Origin: Erwinia sp. S63
GTDB lineage: Bacteria; Pseudomonadota; Gammaproteobacteria; Enterobacterales; Enterobacteriaceae
Direction of reading: 5' to 3'
Assembly (NCBI RefSeq): GCF_016625195.1
Contig: NZ_JACVUP010000001.1
Location: forward strand, 372,001-436,000
DNA: 64,000 nt
The position numbers were made by a program, and so were the translations under genes. Below the pieces are notes generated by a model. The model was given only the letters and a program-made list of their open reading frames with translations. It did no database searches and had not been told where the DNA came from. This document shows, piece by piece, positions 26,248 through 35,223 of this stretch. Position 1 is the stretch's first letter; each line of letters opens with the position of its first letter.

Positions 26248-26837
26248 TACGTACCTCATGTAGTGTTACTCACCCGGAGAACTTCAACGAATCACCCGCA
26301 TCCGCAGATGAGAGAATTAGCATAATGGGTTTGAATCAATTTGCTTAATAATTTGTCGCCTCAGTATCAGGCTATTCCTGCATATTCCGGTTTTAAAAAT
26401 GGCTCTTAAGCAAAAACCATGCTGGAAATGCCTTCACAGGCGAGAGAGAGCCAGAAATATCCCCTATACAGTACGTTATAACGGCCAGGATGGGAATCTT
26501 TTCAGATTTTCCCGTGGGTGATTATCGCTTTTACCCTGAGTTAGTCAGCATCATTAACTGGAATAATTCAAAAGCGTGAATACTGTTGATGGCTAAAATA
26601 GATTACGCCTGTTTAACAGAGTTATTTAACTGCAATGACGCTAAGGAAATGCCTAAAACGTGATCTCCGCTGGGAAAGCAGCATTAACAGCGTTATAACA
26701 AGATCGGGATCGCATTTATACGCTTTGCACATCCAGGAAGGATGTAAAAAAAGTGTCACGACCAGACCGCTATGATGTCCCCAGGAGCAGCACCCTGAAT
26801 TGGCGGTGCTTTTATAACAGCAATAAGGAGAAGCACG
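26248..26837. other. 590-base gap without a supported gene
   Basis: AT-rich sequence between the ASCH gene (minus) and yedJ (plus). It holds a 24-codon ORF (26589-26663) without a ribosome site and, near yedJ, a possible hairpin (AGCACC 26789-26794 with GGTGCT 26805-26810, then TTTTAT) that could attenuate yedJ. I see no recognisable RNA or repeat. Confidence 0.5.
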
Positions 26838-27536
26838 ATGTCACTCACCCGCTGGCAACAACGCTACGAGAACTGGCTGCAGCAGAACTGGCTGCACAAT
26901 GATAAAGCCCATGATATCGCGCACCTGCGCCGTGTCTGGATGAGCGCCACGCGCATCATGCAGCACAGTGCAGCCGATCCTATGGTGGTCCTCACCGCCT
27001 GTTACTTCCATGACGTGGTCAACCTGCCAAAAAACCACCCAGAGCGCCATCTGGCCTCCACCTATGCCGCTGAAGAGACACGCCGAATTCTGCAGCAGGA
27101 TTTTCCCGACTTCCCGCCGGAACTGCTGGATGGCGTCGCCCATGCCGTTCAGGCGCACAGCTTCAGCGCACGTATCACGCCGCTGACGCTGGAAGCAAAA
27201 ATTGTACAGGATGCCGATCGCCTCGAGTCTTTAGGTGCTATCGGCCTCGCACGCGTTTTCTACACTGCCGGGGCGTTGGGCCGTCCGCTGTTTGACAGCG
27301 AAGATCCATTAGGAAAAGAACGCGAATTAGACGATGTAAAATGGACGCTGGACCACTTCCAGAAGAAACTTTTACGCTTGCCTGAAACCATGCAAACCGA
27401 AGCGGGGCGCCTGCTGGCGGAGCATAATGCGGATTTTCTGGTGCACTATATGGGCAAGCTGTGCGCGGAATTACAGGGCAACCTGACCAGCATTGATGAA
27501 TCCGTATTAAGGGATTTCAGCCCTATACACTCTTAA
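26838..27536 (+). CDS. yedJ: HD-domain phosphohydrolase YedJ
   Basis: 232 residues. The HD superfamily residues are visible in HDIAHLRRVW (about 24-33), CYFHDVVNLPKNHPERH, and VQDADRLESLGAIGLAR (about 129). Predicted metal-dependent hydrolase of nucleotides or another phosphate ester; no substrate is established for E. coli YedJ. ATAAGGAG precedes the ATG. Position beside dcm is conserved, although here a small DNA-binding gene and a chemoreceptor gene are inserted between them. Confidence 0.9.
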   Translation: MSLTRWQQRYENWLQQNWLHNDKAHDIAHLRRVWMSATRIMQHSAADPMVVLTACYFHDVVNLPKNHPERHLASTYAAEETRRILQQDFPDFPPELLDGVAHAVQAHSFSARITPLTLEAKIVQDADRLESLGAIGLARVFYTAGALGRPLFDSEDPLGKERELDDVKWTLDHFQKKLLRLPETMQTEAGRLLAEHNADFLVHYMGKLCAELQGNLTSIDESVLRDFSPIHS

Positions 27537-27612
27537 TATTAAATTTTTATGACAGTCTGTTAACTTTCATCTTCTTCCGCTACGTTGTTGTAAATCAAAA
27601 GGGAGTATGAAG

Positions 27613-27861
27613 ATGACCGAGACCGTTAACTTAACCATTAAAATTGACCCGGCGCTGAAAGAGCACATCAAACAGTTAGCCGCCGATAACCAAATCTCCA
27701 TGAGTCAGGAGATCGTTAACCGCCTGCAGGCCAGTTTACATGCGGTTGAGCAACCGGCTGTTGATAGTCTGAATACCGAAGAAGCGGTGACCGAGCAGCT
27801 CTCCGCGTCTGAACTGAAGCAGGTACGTACGCTGCTGAAGAAAGGCAAAAAGAAGAAGTAA
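27613..27861 (+). CDS. Arc-type ribbon-helix-helix DNA-binding protein
   Basis: 82 residues from ATG 27613, with GGAG seven bases upstream; ATG 27607 is too close to that site. VNLTIKIDPALKEHIKQLAADNQISMSQEIVNRL is a ribbon-helix-helix pattern (strand TVNLTIKID followed by two helices), as in Arc and Mnt. The C-terminus is acidic then ends in a lysine-rich tail KKGKKKK. It probably acts as a small transcription factor; no toxin partner is adjacent, so it is not clearly an antitoxin. Confidence 0.75.
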   Translation: MTETVNLTIKIDPALKEHIKQLAADNQISMSQEIVNRLQASLHAVEQPAVDSLNTEEAVTEQLSASELKQVRTLLKKGKKKK

Positions 27862-27870
27862 GCGATATTA

Positions 27871-27898
27871 AAAAACCCGTCAATCTGACGGGTTTTTT
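27871..27898. terminator. Bidirectional rho-independent terminator
   Basis: AAAACCCGTCA and TGACGGGTTTT pair over a three-base loop with a T-run on either strand. It serves the RHH gene (plus) and the chemoreceptor gene (minus). Confidence 0.85.
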
Positions 27899-27909
27899 TA
27901 TCTCTGTAC

Positions 27910-29511
27910 TTAAGCGGCGTTGACGCGGAATTGCTGTGCCCGCTGTGCCAGCCGGTCGGAAAGTTCGCGCAACTGTGTCGCAGAATTAACCTGATGGGCG
28001 TTGAGCGCTTCGTTTTGCTGTAGCTGATTACTCATCTCCACCACTTCGTGAGCAATTTTGCTGACGCGGTGGCTTTGTGCTGTGGTGTTTTGCTGCAACT
28101 CATCCAACTGCGTGACCACACCCGATACCGCGCCGCTTATCTGCGTAAACAGCACCTCCAGCGCCTTCACTTTGTCAAAACCATCGTTCACATGCTGCTG
28201 AGTGTGCTGAATCAAACCATCAATCTGACGGGTTGATTCACCGCTCTTTTGCGACAGCAGTCCCATCTCTTTGGCGACAACGGAGAAACTACGACCGTAT
28301 GATCCAGCGTGAGCCGATTCAATGGCGGCATTCAACGACAGCAAACGGGTTTGCATCGACAGGCTATCCAGCATGCCGACAATTCCGGCGATATCACCCG
28401 AAGCTGTAACGATCTGCTGCATTTTGAGTTCCATGTTGTCGACTTCCGTGGCGCAGTTGCGCATCAGGGCATCGGCTGACTGAGCTTCCTGCGTGGCCTG
28501 CTGCGAGAACTGCGCACCAATTTCGACTTCTTCAGAAACACGGTGCAAACGCTGTGACAGATGATGGAAGCTGGCATTTTGCGCCTGGTGTTGTTGCATC
28601 ACCTGTTCGTTATGCTGCTGCATATCTTCTGCACCGGCTGCCACGCTTACAGCAACGGTATTAATGTCGCTGACAATCTGCTGCAGACCGAAACGCATTG
28701 ATTCGATCGACTGAAACAGTTGGCGCGTCTCTAAGCACTGGCGGCGTGGCGTGTCATGGCTTGGGACTAAATCACCGGTGGCAATCTGTTCCAGCTGTCG
28801 GTTGGCACGACGCAGCGGCAACAGCACGCCGCGCATCAGCAGGCTGGAGGCCAGCACCAGTAGCGCCATCAAAATGGCGCTGACGATCAGCGACATATTG
28901 CGACTCTGTTTGAGTGTACTGAGGGTGTTTTGATTCACGCTGCTCAGTTGATGATTAGCTTGTTCAATCTCGCTAAACCAGGCATCGTTAAACTGCTGCT
29001 GAAATGCCTGCATTGGCACCATAAAGAAGGCATTAATGTCATTAGCCGATAATCCTTTCAGCTGCTCTTGCAAACCTTCCGCTAACATCGCAAAGCCCTG
29101 CGCTAAAGGGCTGTCTGCCTTAGCATGGTAGGCGGTGAACAGCGCCTGGGCTTTTTTTAACGAATCATCAGAGGCGGCCGCCAGACTTTTCCAGCTATCG
29201 ACTGAACCGCTTTGCTGATCCTGCATTAAATAGATACCGGCACGGTGGCTGTTATCACTGGCGGTTAATAATTCGATACGTGCTTTATCCAGCAGGGCCA
29301 ATCTTTCCCGCAGTTGGTTAGCTTGCTGGAGTGAAATTTGCGTCTGATTAACGTGATTACTAAGCAGCAATACGCCTGCGAACTGCAGTAAACAAAACAG
29401 CACGATAAACAGCAAAAACTGGTTACGAAGACTGGTGAGCCAAAGCGGCAAGCGCCAGGTAAGACGTGTACGTAAACGCAGCGGTAACGAGATTACAGAA
29501 AGGAGTGACAT
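27910..29511 (-). CDS. Methyl-accepting chemotaxis-like protein with atypical signalling tip
   Basis: 533 residues. TM1 about 28-50, periplasmic four-helix-type sensor (51-205), TM2 about 206-230, HAMP, then a long coiled-coil signalling domain. The hairpin tip reads MQTRLLSLNAAIESAHAGSY; compared with Tsr this keeps the tip fold but has N376R, R388H, E391S and Q392Y (Tsr numbering), positions used for receptor trimers and CheA/CheW contact. No NWETF-type C-terminal pentapeptide is present; it ends QFRVNAA. It may therefore signal to a non-standard kinase or be a minor receptor. No sigma-28 promoter was recognised upstream. Confidence 0.82.
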   Translation of the reverse strand: MSLLSVISLPLRLRTRLTWRLPLWLTSLRNQFLLFIVLFCLLQFAGVLLLSNHVNQTQISLQQANQLRERLALLDKARIELLTASDNSHRAGIYLMQDQQSGSVDSWKSLAAASDDSLKKAQALFTAYHAKADSPLAQGFAMLAEGLQEQLKGLSANDINAFFMVPMQAFQQQFNDAWFSEIEQANHQLSSVNQNTLSTLKQSRNMSLIVSAILMALLVLASSLLMRGVLLPLRRANRQLEQIATGDLVPSHDTPRRQCLETRQLFQSIESMRFGLQQIVSDINTVAVSVAAGAEDMQQHNEQVMQQHQAQNASFHHLSQRLHRVSEEVEIGAQFSQQATQEAQSADALMRNCATEVDNMELKMQQIVTASGDIAGIVGMLDSLSMQTRLLSLNAAIESAHAGSYGRSFSVVAKEMGLLSQKSGESTRQIDGLIQHTQQHVNDGFDKVKALEVLFTQISGAVSGVVTQLDELQQNTTAQSHRVSKIAHEVVEMSNQLQQNEALNAHQVNSATQLRELSDRLAQRAQQFRVNAA

Positions 29512-29633
29512 CTAACGCCCCCAAAAATAAAAAGGAGTATTGGGAGCGGGCGTGACAGTTTGGTGACAATAGACGCGATTCAGCGCAAAACAGCATAATA
29601 CGCGTCCATAAAGGAAATTGTGGACCTGTGGCG

Positions 29634-31034
29634 CTAAGTGTTTTGGCTAAGATGTTGTTCGATAAGCGGCGAAAGTAACTGTGCCACAGCAGCAAAAACC
29701 GGTACCACCACTGAATTACCAAACTGCTTATAAGCCTGAGTATCGGAGACCGGAATACGGAACTGGCTTTGTCCCGGTGCCTCAAATCCCATCAATCGGG
29801 CGCATTCGCGCGGTGTTAAACGACGTGGACGCTGAGCCATATTGCTGGCGTGCTGGAAATCCGCTTCCCCCTGCGCCTGATCCCAGCCGCGGTCGATCAG
29901 AATTTCTGAGCCGTCTTTATAATAGCGCGCGGACAGGGTGCGAACACACACGTTGGGATTACGTGGATCGTTAAGGCCAAAGCCGAAGCCATTGCCTTTG
30001 GCTTTGTGCTTTTTGGCGTATTGATAGAGATAGTTCCACAGTGTCGGCGACAGGATGTACTTCGCGTCTGGCGTCGGCTCCAGCAAGCTTTGCAGCGTGG
30101 GCACCTGCTGCGGATAGAGTTGAGATAGCGCGCGCAACGAAAAACCGTCGCTTAATCCTGTGTCACGGCGAATGCCGACCAGCACAATGCGTTCGCGATG
30201 CTGCGGCAGGAAATGGCGCGCATCCACCACTTTCGCATCGGGTGTTGCGCTGTCGGCCGCATCGGCGACGTCGTAGCCAAGTTCATCCAGCGTCGCCATA
30301 ATGATGGCGAAGGTGCGTCCTTCGTCGTGGCTCTTGAGGTTTTTTACGTTTTCCAGCACGAAGAACGGCGGCTTTTTGGCAGCGAGAATGCGGGCAACAT
30401 CGAAAAACAACGTGCCCTGCGCTTCACACTCAAAACCGTGCGCACGACCTAACGCATTTTTTTTACTGACGCCCGCCAGTGAAAACGGCTGGCAGGGAAA
30501 ACCCGCCAGCAGCACCTGATGATCGGGGATGGTTTGATCGATGTGCTGATAAATCGCCTGTTCGTCAGTGAGTCCTGCGGGCTGCGTCACCAAACGAATA
30601 TCGCTGTTGAACTGATGCCGTTGCGGATCGCTATAGTGATTGGCTTTATAAGTGCGGACCGCTTCTTTATTCCATTCACTGGTGAACACGCACTGGCCGC
30701 CAATCTGCTCGAAACCACGACGAATCCCGCCGATGCCGGCAAACAGATCGACAAATTGAAATTTAGGCGCAGCGTAATGCGCAGGGCGCGAAGGCAATAA
30801 CGCTTGCAGGCTGCTGACTTCGCGGCTGGAAAGGGCAGGGACGGCGCTTTTGCCCTGACGAATACGATTCAGACGCGGCACGCTCCAGTCGCATCCGCCC
30901 GCCTCGGTTAAGGTTTGCACCACATCGCGCGCGGCATAGATATCGAGGACCTGCATTAACAGCGATGTGGCGTCATCCGAAGGGGCAGAAAATGAGGAGG
31001 GTGAAACCGTCGCGGCGGGATCGATAGCAAGCAT
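29634..31034 (-). CDS. dcm: DNA cytosine-5 methyltransferase Dcm
   Basis: 466 residues, near the 472 of E. coli Dcm. It methylates the inner cytosine of CCWGG using S-adenosylmethionine. Motif [11 protein letters not shown] (94-103), catalytic PCQPFS (Cys181), [12 protein letters not shown] (motif VI), [11 protein letters not shown] (motif VIII), and the C-terminal [10 protein letters not shown] (motif X) are intact. The N-terminal 85 residues contain the helical domain typical of Dcm. Vsr, which in E. coli overlaps the dcm 3' end, is here divergent upstream. Confidence 0.95.
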   Translation of the reverse strand: MLAIDPAATVSPSSFSAPSDDATSLLMQVLDIYAARDVVQTLTEAGGCDWSVPRLNRIRQGKSAVPALSSREVSSLQALLPSRPAHYAAPKFQFVDLFAGIGGIRRGFEQIGGQCVFTSEWNKEAVRTYKANHYSDPQRHQFNSDIRLVTQPAGLTDEQAIYQHIDQTIPDHQVLLAGFPCQPFSLAGVSKKNALGRAHGFECEAQGTLFFDVARILAAKKPPFFVLENVKNLKSHDEGRTFAIIMATLDELGYDVADAADSATPDAKVVDARHFLPQHRERIVLVGIRRDTGLSDGFSLRALSQLYPQQVPTLQSLLEPTPDAKYILSPTLWNYLYQYAKKHKAKGNGFGFGLNDPRNPNVCVRTLSARYYKDGSEILIDRGWDQAQGEADFQHASNMAQRPRRLTPRECARLMGFEAPGQSQFRIPVSDTQAYKQFGNSVVVPVFAAVAQLLSPLIEQHLSQNT

Positions 31035-31161
31035 GCGTTTTTCCTTAACAGTGAAGCCGCTATGCTATCACTCCTCGCGTCTTCACACACTTGTTGCGCG
31101 TGCCTTTCGCTTTCACGCCAAACCGCTAAAGTTGTAGAAGCCCCAATAAAAAGGAGACGCC

Positions 31162-31638
31162 ATGGTCGACGTCCACTCGCAAGCTATTCGCAGCAAAAAT
31201 ATGCGTGCCATTCGCAATCAGGACACGGCGATTGAGCAGCGTATAGCGTTGATTTTGAAAGATCGTGGCTTCAACTATCGTGTACAAGATAAAGCGTTGC
31301 CGGGTCGGCCAGACTTTGTTTTGCCACACGAGCGGGCGATTATCTTTGTCCATGGCTGCTTCTGGCATCGTCATCACTGCTATTTATTCAAGATGCCCGC
31401 CACGCGCACTGAGTTCTGGAACGGCAAAATTAACAGCAATGTTGAACGCGACCGCCGTTATATCGGGCAGTTACAACAAAGCGGCTGGAAGGTGCTGATT
31501 GTCTGGGAATGCGCGTTGCGCGGTAAATTGCGCCTTGAAGATGAGGCGTTGATTGAACGGCTGGAAGAGTGGTTGCTGGCCGCCATGCACAGTGGCGAAA
31601 TCGATCATCAGGGTTTGCACCACTATCGCGTTGAATAG
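31162..31638 (+). CDS. vsr: Very short patch repair endonuclease Vsr
   Basis: 158 residues. It nicks 5' of the T in T:G mismatches arising from deamination of Dcm-methylated CCWGG. The catalytic residues are visible: Asp51 in PGRPDF and His69 in HGCFWHRHHC, with the zinc ligands Cys66, His71, Cys73 and Cys117 region (WECALRG). AAGGAG precedes ATG 31162. It is transcribed divergently from dcm with a 127-base shared promoter region, unlike the overlapping dcm-vsr arrangement in E. coli. Confidence 0.95.
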   Translation: MVDVHSQAIRSKNMRAIRNQDTAIEQRIALILKDRGFNYRVQDKALPGRPDFVLPHERAIIFVHGCFWHRHHCYLFKMPATRTEFWNGKINSNVERDRRYIGQLQQSGWKVLIVWECALRGKLRLEDEALIERLEEWLLAAMHSGEIDHQGLHHYRVE

Positions 31639-31708
31639 CGTGTGATTGTTGCTTTTAGCCGCCATAACGGTTTAGATCATCTCTTTCTCTGGGACGCGGA
31701 ATCGAGCC

Positions 31709-31984
31709 ATGAGCAGTATCAAACTGACGGTCAAACGCCTGTATCAACTCCGTGATGAGCGGATGGTGAACACTCATGCAACGGCGCGCATTTATCTGGG
31801 CGAGCAGTTGGTGGCCACCGAGGAGATCAGCGGAATGACGGAAAGTCCGGTGAGCAAATATGTGCACGCCGGCGATCTTGCCGGGCAAACACTTCGCGTT
31901 GAATGGGACTGTGTGGGCATCGCCGATATGTCAGTGACCGCTGTTGAGCGTTGCCCCTGTTGTCAGGATCACGAACCGGAATAA
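31709..31984 (+). CDS. Conserved hypothetical protein, possible sulfur-compound or quinoprotein-type carrier fold
   Basis: 91 residues from ATG 31709. The sequence [41 protein letters not shown] is followed by beta-type strands and ends in CPCC (positions 82-85), a possible metal or redox pair. No signal peptide is seen, so it is likely cytoplasmic. I do not recognise the family; the fold label in the call is only a weak guess from the beta-rich pattern. It is 11 bases upstream of yedI and probably cotranscribed with it. Confidence 0.55.
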   Translation: MSSIKLTVKRLYQLRDERMVNTHATARIYLGEQLVATEEISGMTESPVSKYVHAGDLAGQTLRVEWDCVGIADMSVTAVERCPCCQDHEPE

Positions 31985-31995
31985 GGATAACTATT

Positions 31996-32907
31996 TTGGC
32001 AGGAACCAGCTTACTCACACTTCTGGATGATATTGCGACGCTGCTTGATGATATTTCAGTAATGGGCAAAGTCGCGGCAAAGAAGACCGCTGGCGTGTTG
32101 GGTGACGATCTCTCACTCAATGCGCAGCAGGTCACCGGCGTAAAAGCCAACCGTGAATTACCCGTGGTCTGGAGCGTAGCAAAAGGCTCTTTTCTCAATA
32201 AATTAATCCTGGTGCCGCTGGCGCTGGTTATCTCGGCATTTGCCCCCTGGCTGATTACCCCTTTGTTGATGCTGGGCGGCGGCTATCTCTGCTACGAAGG
32301 CGTGGAGAAGGTGCTGCATAGCCTGAATCACGATAAAGCCGAAAGCAGCCCGGAGGCGCGTCAGCAGCGTCTGGACAAGCTGGCGCAGCAGGATCCGCGC
32401 CAGTTCGAGAAAGATAAAGTCAAAGGTGCGGTGCGCACCGACTTTATTCTCTCTGCGGAGATTGTGGCGATCACCTTAGGGATTGTTTCTGAAGCGCCGC
32501 TGTTGAATCAGGTACTGATTCTGGCGGGGATTGCGATTCTGGTGACGATTGGCGTTTACGGCATCGTGGCGATGATCGTGAAAATCGACGACCTCGGATA
32601 CTGGCTGCGGGAAAAATCCTCCACGCTGGCCCAGGCGACTGGCGGTGCGTTACTTGCGCTGGCGCCGTGGCTGATGAAGGTGTTAACGGTGGTGGGCACC
32701 GTGGCGATGTTCCTGGTGGGCGGCGGCATTATTGTGCACGGTATCGCGCCGTTGCATCACGCTATCGAGGAATACAGCAGCGGCTTCCACGGCGTTATCT
32801 CTGCCTTACTGAGCAACGGTGCCAATCTGGTGCTCGGCTTTATCATTGGGTCGATCGTGCTGTTGGCGGTAAATCTGGTTGCGAAAGCACGCGGTAAATC
32901 GGTATAA
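31996..32907 (+). CDS. yedI: Inner-membrane protein YedI (DUF808)
   Basis: 303 residues from TTG 31996, preceded by AAGGAT; this start reproduces the E. coli N-terminus ([19 protein letters not shown]). Four or five membrane segments are visible, including [25 protein letters not shown] and two after residue 160. The motif [31 protein letters not shown] is split here only for length limits but is nearly identical to E. coli. Function is unknown. The frame is open further upstream to 31951, overlapping the previous gene, which is not favoured. Confidence 0.9.
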   Translation: MAGTSLLTLLDDIATLLDDISVMGKVAAKKTAGVLGDDLSLNAQQVTGVKANRELPVVWSVAKGSFLNKLILVPLALVISAFAPWLITPLLMLGGGYLCYEGVEKVLHSLNHDKAESSPEARQQRLDKLAQQDPRQFEKDKVKGAVRTDFILSAEIVAITLGIVSEAPLLNQVLILAGIAILVTIGVYGIVAMIVKIDDLGYWLREKSSTLAQATGGALLALAPWLMKVLTVVGTVAMFLVGGGIIVHGIAPLHHAIEEYSSGFHGVISALLSNGANLVLGFIIGSIVLLAVNLVAKARGKSV

Positions 32908-32946
32908 AGCGCAGGAATTTATCAATCACGGGTCAGGAGAACGATG

Positions 32947-33078
32947 ATGAACGACGATATGTTTGAATTTGATATCGATGCGCAGCTGGAACAGGCTGAA
33001 GCGAAAGCGGCTGAAAAAGCCAATGAAGTCCCGGCAGATATCAGTGATGAAGCGGACTGCGAAGGTTGCAAAATCTGA
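32947..33078 (+). CDS. Small acidic protein with C-terminal CxxC
   Basis: 43 residues from ATG 32947 (AGGAGA six bases upstream; a tandem ATG at 32944 is possible). It reads MNDDMFEFDIDAQLEQAEAK and ends DCEGCKI, so a Cys pair sits at the extreme C-terminus. It is strongly acidic and without membrane segments. It follows yedI by 39 bases and is closed by a good terminator. Family unknown to me; too short for standard ORF finding but with convincing signals. Confidence 0.65.
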   Translation: MNDDMFEFDIDAQLEQAEAKAAEKANEVPADISDEADCEGCKI

Positions 33079-33103
33079 TTTCCCACCCGGGAAAGTGTTT
33101 CAA

Positions 33104-33134
33104 AGCCGATAATAATTTTTATCGGCTTTTTTTA
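33104..33134 (+). terminator. Rho-independent terminator after the small CxxC gene
   Basis: AGCCGATAA and TTATCGGCT form a perfect 9-bp stem with a six-base loop, then TTTTTTTAT. Confidence 0.88.
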
Positions 33135-33258
33135 TAAACAACATTTTACACTGCTTATTCCGATTTCGTCACAGTAATAACATTATCCTATAGGCGTAAA
33201 TGGGGTGCAGCTGCTATAACTTTATCCGTTCATTCAACGGAAAAAGGGAGGGCGCGGT

Positions 33259-33438
33259 ATGACCTTTGCGATCAGTGATGAAGTTCAGCACAAAGAGGGC
33301 GGACCCACGATGGTGGTGACCGGCTATGCCAGCGGAATGGTAGAGTGTCGTTGGTATGATGGCTACAGCGTGCGCCGCGAGGCGTTCCGTAGTGACGAAC
33401 TGAGTCACTTATCCGGAGCGCGCCAGCTGGCCAGCTAA
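33259..33438 (+). CDS. yodC: YodC family protein (DUF2158)
   Basis: 59 residues. It matches E. coli YodC over nearly its whole length: DEVQHKEGGPTMVVTGYASG followed by MVECRWYDGYSVRREAF. GGGAGG lies just ahead of the ATG. The small beta-rich protein has no established role. Its place between yedI and dgcQ is conserved with E. coli. Confidence 0.9.
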   Translation: MTFAISDEVQHKEGGPTMVVTGYASGMVECRWYDGYSVRREAFRSDELSHLSGARQLAS

Positions 33439-33446
33439 GCGTATGC

Positions 33447-33477
33447 GGGACGGCCTATCCGTCCCGTTGCGTTTTTT
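33447..33477 (+). terminator. Rho-independent terminator of yodC
   Basis: GGGACGG and CCGTCCC pair over a five-base loop, with GTTGCGTTTTTT following. Confidence 0.8.
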
Positions 33478-33570
33478 ACCTATCTGATTTTCCTTTGATC
33501 CTTGCCTGTACGACTTATCTCCGGCTGACTACACTTTTCGCATTCGCCTTTTACCGGACGACGGTCACTC

Positions 33571-35223
33571 ATGCCCACTTCGCCTTTGACGCCACGCACA
33601 GGTAATCCTTTTTTGCCGGTGCATCTCTGCTTTCTGGCGGTCTTTCTATTTTCTGCTTTTCTTACCGTGCATGAAGCGATTGAGCTGAAAAACAACTACG
33701 AAGAACGTCAACGCGCGCAGCTCGCGGAAATCCAGAAAAACCTCGACAGTCGGTTTCAGGAAAGTATCGATGAATTAACCTATTACGAGAGAATGCTCAA
33801 CTATGCGTTGATGCATCCGCTGGATTCGAACCAAACGCGCGAAGCCATTACTCTCTTTCAACAGTTGCGCCAGCAAACGACATGGCAATTAAAATTGGCT
33901 AGCCTGCGCAGTATGCCGCTGAATGGCGTGAGTGATAGTTGGTTGATGCGCGATCCTCTGCTGCAGCGTAGCAGTGATCAAATTAATGCGGAATTGCGCG
34001 CCGCAATGGAATTCAGCTTTATCATGCAGTTCAGCGATCCGGGACAGGATTTCCACTCGCGCTTTTGGTATATCTCGCGCGCCGGTTTTTTTATCAGTTC
34101 AAGGCCACCGCAAAGCCCGCAGGAGCTGATTGAAAGCTATACCACCATGACGGAGCGCCCCTATTTTCGCGACCAGGCACCGGATAGTCCACAGCGCGGC
34201 CGATTGCGCTGGAGTGAAGCCTATCAGGGCGAGTTTAAGGAAGGGTTGATGATGACGGTGAGCACGCCGATCGTCAGTAATGGTTACTGGTACGGTGTAC
34301 TGTCGATGGATTTCACACAAACGCGAATACATGCGTTGATGACCGAAGCACGCCATAGCTTGCTACAAGGCAAGTTGCTGATGGTGGACCGCTCGCTGAA
34401 TGAAATCACCCGCTTGCATGCACCTGACGATGAGACGCTAACGCCTGAACAGCAGGCGCGTCTGGAAGCGCAAATCAGAGAGCAGCCCGCTGGCGTGATG
34501 CGTCTTGGCACTCAGTTTGCCAGCTGGAGCAAATTAAAAAATGTGGATGCGTATATCGTCAATATTCAGAGCCTGAAGCAGGGGATGTCCCAGGAGATGG
34601 GCAGCGTAGCGCTGTTCTTGCTCAGCATGTGGTTGCTGTTCGTGCTGCTGCTACTGGTGGCGCATCAGGTCATTATTCGCCTGGTGCGGCGGATGGTCGA
34701 TCTTTCCGCCAAACTCACCTGGCGTGCCAATTACGACGGTATGACGCGACTACTCAATCGCAATGCGTTCTTTGAACAGTTTGTGGCGTTGGCCGCGCAC
34801 AGCCAGCAGCAGAAGAAGCCGATTGCGGTGATCCAATTGGATGTCGACCACTTTAAGAACGTGAACGATACCTGGGGGCATGCGGCGGGCGATCAGGCTT
34901 TGATGCGAGTCGCTGGGGTGATCAGTCGGACACTGCGCAAGTATGATGTCGCGGGTCGTATCGGCGGTGAAGAATTTTGTATTGTGTTACCAGAAACCAC
35001 CCTGGCGGATGCGCAGGCGGTAGCGGAGCGCATCCGTATCCGGCTGGCGGCAAAAACCATTCTGGTGAATTGCAATTCGACGTTCAACATCACCCTGTCG
35101 GCCGGCGTGACCGGCAGTGAAGAGCAGGGTGATTATCATGCCGAAAGCCTGCAAGCCACCGCCGATCGCCGCCTGTATCTGGCGAAAACCGGCGGTCGCA
35201 ACCGCGTGGTGGCAGAAGATTAA
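33571..35223 (+). CDS. dgcQ: Diguanylate cyclase DgcQ
   Basis: 550 residues, like E. coli DgcQ (YedQ). TM1 about 15-32, a periplasmic CHASE7-type sensor region to about 345, TM2 about 346-372, and a C-terminal GGDEF domain with the active motif GGEEF. The inhibitory I-site RKYD lies five residues before it (RxxD), so product inhibition is likely. It makes cyclic di-GMP, usually promoting adhesion and polysaccharide and opposing motility. The start has no strong ribosome site. The 3' end overlaps gpgS by 4 bp, convergent. Confidence 0.9.
   Translation: MPTSPLTPRTGNPFLPVHLCFLAVFLFSAFLTVHEAIELKNNYEERQRAQLAEIQKNLDSRFQESIDELTYYERMLNYALMHPLDSNQTREAITLFQQLRQQTTWQLKLASLRSMPLNGVSDSWLMRDPLLQRSSDQINAELRAAMEFSFIMQFSDPGQDFHSRFWYISRAGFFISSRPPQSPQELIESYTTMTERPYFRDQAPDSPQRGRLRWSEAYQGEFKEGLMMTVSTPIVSNGYWYGVLSMDFTQTRIHALMTEARHSLLQGKLLMVDRSLNEITRLHAPDDETLTPEQQARLEAQIREQPAGVMRLGTQFASWSKLKNVDAYIVNIQSLKQGMSQEMGSVALFLLSMWLLFVLLLLVAHQVIIRLVRRMVDLSAKLTWRANYDGMTRLLNRNAFFEQFVALAAHSQQQKKPIAVIQLDVDHFKNVNDTWGHAAGDQALMRVAGVISRTLRKYDVAGRIGGEEFCIVLPETTLADAQAVAERIRIRLAAKTILVNCNSTFNITLSAGVTGSEEQGDYHAESLQATADRRLYLAKTGGRNRVVAED

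Noticed and set aside
26589..26663. 24-codon ORF in the gap before yedJ
   Set aside because: No ribosome site and nothing recognisable in the translation.
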